From Certhia americana (taxonomy: Eukaryota > Chordata > Aves > Passeriformes > Certhiidae), in contig CM031857.1 in NCBI GenBank assembly GCA_018697195.1, positions 52,597,471 through 52,661,470 of the forward strand: a stretch of DNA of 64,000 nucleotides, read 5' to 3'. The position numbers and the translations under genes were made by a program. Shown here piece by piece: positions 60,601 to 64,000 of the stretch. How positions within the stretch are numbered: position 1 is the stretch's first letter; every line of letters begins with the position of its first letter. The notes under the pieces are model-generated. The model ran no database searches and had not been told where the DNA came from. It was given only the letters and a program-made list of their open reading frames with translations.

Positions 60601-63600
60601 AACATTGAATCTAAACTCATGAGAACAAATGGAATATTCTCTGCCTCAGTTGCACTTGCAACTAGCAAAGCTCACATCCAATTTGATCCTGAAATTATTG
60701 GACCTCGAGATATTATAAAAGTAATCAAGGTAGGCTTTGGAAATTTTTTTTGTATGGACGATCACATGGTGAAATTTAGAAGGAAATAAAGCAGCTGATA
60801 TTTGAGGGGTTTCACTGATTTTATAGATGCCACAGTTACTGCCATGTTTTTATGCTTTTGTGGTGAGGCTGCTGTGCTCCACAAGAATGCATAGGCTCCC
60901 CAGCTGTTACTCCAAAAACACACACTAAAAACTACAAAATAAACCTTTTTTTAATCTTTATCTGGCAGAAGTATCATATATTCATTTCTTGCAGTTCTGT
61001 GTGTAGAATCACAGTAATTTCAGTGAAGTGTGGCTAATTCAGAAAAACCCCCTTCTTTCTCTTGACAGTGACAAAGGTTGTAATAGAAGTCTTGCCACAG
61101 CTCATGCCACAAGTATTATATATCTCTGTACACACTTGCATCTATTCCCACATCTTTCTGAATGGAAACAGCTTGTGATACAGCCTGACATTAAATGAAA
61201 AAATTCCTGGTACACCAGTAATCACACAGATCATAAAATCTACTGTTATCAAGGCCCAGACATGGGCAAATTTTTTTTCTTTTTTGTTCCACCAGAAGTG
61301 AAGAAATCATACTGTATGAGGTGCATGCAGTGAGTAGTCAGGAGGACATCAGAGACTGCTTGCCTTCCATGCTCTAGTGTATTTACTCTGAAAAGAGCTG
61401 CTAGACCACAGAACAGATGCAGCAGGAGTTATTAACATGTTAACTCATAGATTGTTCAGGCTGACAGAGTAGTTCTCTGAAGCATGCTTTGCTGCAGAAG
61501 CATTTCATGATGCAGGTAGGAAGTTTAATTGTATTGTTCTTGCAAGTGTGCTTTAGGTTTTTAGGGTGTTTGTGCAGAAGGCATGGTTCTACTGCAGTAA
61601 CTCACCCAAGTGTCACTCAAAGCTGGATTTTTGCTTGTACTTGTTTCTGGGATGCTTTGCCCTGAAGTTTGTTGTCTTATGAGTTTAAACTAACACACTT
61701 TAATTTTCAACTTGTATTTATTAAACTGTAGTGCTAGGGACTTGCTCACAAGGCTGTCTAGCTTTCAGCGGCTTGTGCATTTTAACTTCCTTTGGTATGT
61801 CCCATATATCCTGATTATTCCAGTGGAGGTGAAATGGCATATATTTTCTTTTAGGAGGAAGGCAGTAGAATTCCACCTGCCAGTGGAAGCCCTGCATACC
61901 TAAGAACTTGGACACTTAATGTATCTATGCACTGTGTTCATGTATAGGTACCAGAAGTCCTTTGCAGGCCAAATTTTGAGTACTGACTGAAATATCCTCT
62001 CATTTTTGCAGAATCTAAAAATAAATAAGGGGTTGGAACTTATTAAACATGGAACAGTGTCCTTTTCTGACATTTCTTCTAAAACTAGTGCATTTTAAAT
62101 GTGTTGCAAGTAATATGGTTAGCTTCATCAAAACTAACTTATCTTTCCTGCCTTTCAATAAAAAGGAAATTGGCTTTCATGCTTCTGTGGCTAAAAGAGC
62201 TCCAAATGCACATAACCTGGATCATAAAAAGGAAATACAGCAGTGAGTATTTCTCTTCTCTCTCACTAATGAACATGTCCAGATCATATCTTTTAACTCT
62301 ACTCCCCCCAGCACTCTTCCCAGTTAATTAGATTATTCTTGTGTAAAGCATATTTAATTTTACCATTTGCCGTTTGGTTCAAGTACTTTTATTGCTTTCA
62401 CTGGTTTTAGTTTTTAACTGCCAGAAGTCTATACAGTTAGACATGTTGCAGACACTGAAGCTGTTACAAAATACTGGATCTGTGCAAATATCCCAAAGCT
62501 GTGTGTTAGTACAGTACTAATAACCCCAGCCCTGCACTACCGGTGCAGTTGGGCCTGAGTGTAAAAATCCCATGGATTTACAGTCTTTCTTTTTCAGGTG
62601 GAGGAAATCTTTCTTGTACAGCCTAGCATTTGGCATCCCTGTTGTAGTCATAATGATTTATATGCAAATGCCCAGTGGTGAAGGCCATGGATCAAAGGTG
62701 CTGGAACAGAACCTCATTCCTGGGTTATCTATTTTGAATCTTCTCTTCTTTATCCTGTGCACTTTCATTCAGGTATGTCCATATTACTTCCTAGGGGTTT
62801 GCTTTTTATTCATCTCACATTGATGTAATCTGATGTGACAAAGACAGGCTAATGGAAAGATTCAGTGGATTAGGCCTGCCCTCTTGTCTGTACCACCTAA
62901 GCAAAACAAAGTGGCACTTTACTGCCAAGTTATCCATTCTGTACTTGCTCATAGCTCTTAACTCCTGCCAAAATTTCATCAGATAGTTTCCAAGTGGAGA
63001 GGGAACATTAAAATAGATACCTGATCATCTGCAAACTAACTGGGTACCTGTAGGAAAATCCTTTAATTTTCTCTGCCTGGTTCACTTTACATTGCCGAGG
63101 AAAAGGATGATATTTGCTGGTTTTGAGGACAAGGAAGAGCAAACGAGAGGATGTCAATGGTGTCAGTCTCCTAGCAGACCTGAAGTTATAGCAGTACCAA
63201 ATATGCTTGGGTCAGCAATGCCTTCCGTTACTTATGGTTTTAAGTCTGCTAAGGGCAGTATTATGTACTCTGTGGTTACTGATTTGAATACAAGTCTGTC
63301 CCTGCTTACACCAACAGTTCCTTGGTGGATGGTATTTTTACGTACAAGCTTACAAGTCACTGAGGCACAGGATGGCCAACATGGATGTGCTCATCGTGCT
63401 GGCCACGACGATTGCTTATCTGTATTCGTGTGTGATCCTGATAGTAGCAATCATTGAAAAGGCAGAGAAAAGCCCTGTCACTTTCTTCGACACTCCTCCG
63501 ATGTTGTTTGTGTTCATTGCACTTGGCAGATGGTTGGAACACATAGCCAAGGTAACTCATCTTCACACAAATATTGTGTATTTATGATAGGAGTAGAATA

Positions 63601-64000
63601 AGCCATTCAGAGGAATTTTGTGTCAGCTGTTTCTGGTTTAGTCTGTAATATGAAAGGTTATTTAGAGTTCATTGTGTTAAGTACATATGAGGATTTATAT
63701 ATCTCTATGTATCTTAAACATTATTCTCTGTTTCTTAGGGTAAGACCTCAGAAGCTCTTGCTAAGCTTATGTCTCTTCAAGCCACAGAAGCCACTGTGGT
63801 GACTCTTGGACCTGGCCACTCCATTGTCAGGTATGTATTTATGAATCAAATTCCCTTCAGCCTGCCTGTGTCACAGACTAGGCTTGATCCAGTTAACTTG
63901 AAAGCTGATGACATAAGTCACCTGCCTGTTCTACTTGTATCTTTTGCAGGGAGGAGCAAGTACCTGTTGAACTCGTTCAAAGGGGTGATATTATAAAAGT
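48358..64000 (+). CDS. ATP7B: ATP7B, copper-transporting P1B-type ATPase (5' part, truncated by window end)
   Basis: Coding exons: 48358-48606, 55482-56709, 58256-58492, 59570-59733, 60568-60729, 62166-62242, 62598-62772, 63318-63551, 63739-63830 and 63950 to the window end. That is 889 codons, with all phases closing. The protein pumps Cu(I) into the Golgi for cuproenzymes and into bile for excretion. Visible parts in order: a long N-terminal leader (1-99), the FAFDNMGYE sorting motif (104-112), and six heavy-metal-associated domains with motifs at C137/C140, S222/C225, C334/C337, C434/C437, C556/C559 and C632/C635. Transmembrane helices start at about 710 ([18 protein letters not shown]), and [15 protein letters not shown] and [14 protein letters not shown] follow. 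The start of the actuator domain follows ([21 protein letters not shown]). The CPC channel motif, the DKTG phosphorylation site and the ATP domain lie beyond the window. Domain 2 lacks its first cysteine. Confidence 0.97.
48627..48653. repeat. TG microsatellite beside the ATP7B exon 1 donor
   Basis: GTGTGTGTGTGT, one ACG interruption, then GTGTGTGTGTGT, starting about 20 bases after the splice donor. Confidence 0.85.
49316..49460 (+). mobile_element. tRNA-Ile-derived SINE with CR1-like tail (TguSINE1-type)
   Basis: The left part (CAGTTGGTTGTAGCACGGTA, then ATAATGCCAAGGTTGTAG) is a decayed tRNA-Ile body with recognisable A-box region, anticodon loop area and B-box region. The right part (TTGGACTTGATGATCCTTGT, GGTCCCTTCCAACTCAGAAT, ending TGTGATTCTGTG) is the 3' end shared with CR1 elements, which supplies the reverse transcriptase. 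This composite is known from passerine birds and is my main reason for naming that order. Confidence 0.85.
50440..51900. other. Moderately GC-rich block in the ATP7B intron, unassigned
   Basis: Composition is clearly different from the flanking AT-rich DNA, and overlapping open frames occur on both strands without family resemblance. It could be an old repeat, a regulatory block or a non-coding exon. I could not decide. Confidence 0.3.
55482..56709 (+). other. ATP7B: ATP7B exon 2, metal-binding domains 1-4
   Basis: A single exon of 1228 nt carries the FAFDNMGYE motif and four of the six copper-binding domains. Their motifs are GMTCQSC, GMTSQSC, GMHCKSC and GMTCNSC. A very large exon at this place is characteristic of vertebrate ATP7B. 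It ends with GFDASVLT and donor GTAACA in phase 1. Domain 2 has Ser in place of the first copper-binding Cys (TCC at 55896-55898). Confidence 0.95.
56710..58255. other. ATP7B intron 2
   Basis: Ordinary intron with AT-rich parts. No repeat family was recognised. The exon 3 acceptor (ATTTATTCAAG) has a weak pyrimidine tract. Confidence 0.5.
58256..60729 (+). other. ATP7B: ATP7B exons 3-5, metal-binding domains 5 and 6
   Basis: Exons 58256-58492, 59570-59733 and 60568-60729 encode a variable linker and domains 5 and 6. Both domains carry intact GMTCASC motifs, at 553-559 and 629-635. These are the two domains nearest the membrane, which matter most for copper transport in mammalian ATP7B. Domain 5 is split between exons 3 and 4. 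Confidence 0.95.
60730..62165. other. ATP7B intron 5
   Basis: About 1.4 kb of unassigned intronic DNA. The acceptor for exon 6 (CTTTCAATAAAAAG) has a purine-rich end. Confidence 0.5.
62166..64000 (+). other. ATP7B: ATP7B exons 6-10, first membrane helices and actuator start
   Basis: Exons 62166-62242, 62598-62772, 63318-63551, 63739-63830 and 63950-64000 (cut). The exon sizes 77, 175, 234 and 92 agree with the mammalian pattern as I remember it. Conserved blocks [35 protein letters not shown] and [21 protein letters not shown] are present. The last codon is broken by the window end. Confidence 0.95.

Overview
This is a 64 kb piece of a bird nuclear genome, probably a passerine. The evidence is conserved vertebrate gene content and order, intron-rich genes with GT-AG junctions, many fragments of CR1 (the dominant avian LINE), and one SINE whose body resembles tRNA-Ile and whose tail is CR1-like, as in the TguSINE1 family known from songbirds. 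No prokaryotic-style operon, CRISPR array or tRNA/rRNA gene was seen.

Three protein genes are present in the conserved NEK5 - ALG11 - ATP7B neighbourhood. NEK5 (+, 22 coding exons, 810-24223, 815 codons plus stop) is a NIMA-related kinase with a long coiled-coil and acidic tail. ALG11 (-, 4 exons, 30609 down to 25754, 478 codons plus stop) is the ER alpha-1,2-mannosyltransferase of lipid-linked oligosaccharide synthesis; it converges on NEK5, with a CR1 remnant between their 3' ends. ATP7B (+, from 48358, cut by the window end in its tenth coding exon) is the Wilson-disease copper ATPase, with six metal-binding domains and the first transmembrane segments inside the window. I joined all exons by hand and the phases close throughout.

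Between the ALG11 CpG-island promoter (about 30.3-30.85 kb) and the first recognised ATP7B exon (48.36 kb) lie about 17.5 kb without a recognised conserved gene. This stretch holds a 3.5 kb LTR element (31518-35023) with two similar LTRs and a matching 7-bp flanking duplication. Its interior has a degraded retroviral protease-like remnant followed by about 1.85 kb of AT-rich DNA of unknown origin. A CR1 nested inside another CR1 follows at 36.3-37.45 kb.

The points most worth checking are: a Cys-to-Ser change in the copper-binding motif of ATP7B metal-binding domain 2; the long alternative N-terminal exon of ATP7B, plus a phase-compatible candidate first exon beside the ALG11 promoter; the chimeric LTR element; and an internal duplication in the NEK5 C-terminus. 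I found no new defence, mobile or biosynthetic system. The window is mostly an ordinary vertebrate locus.
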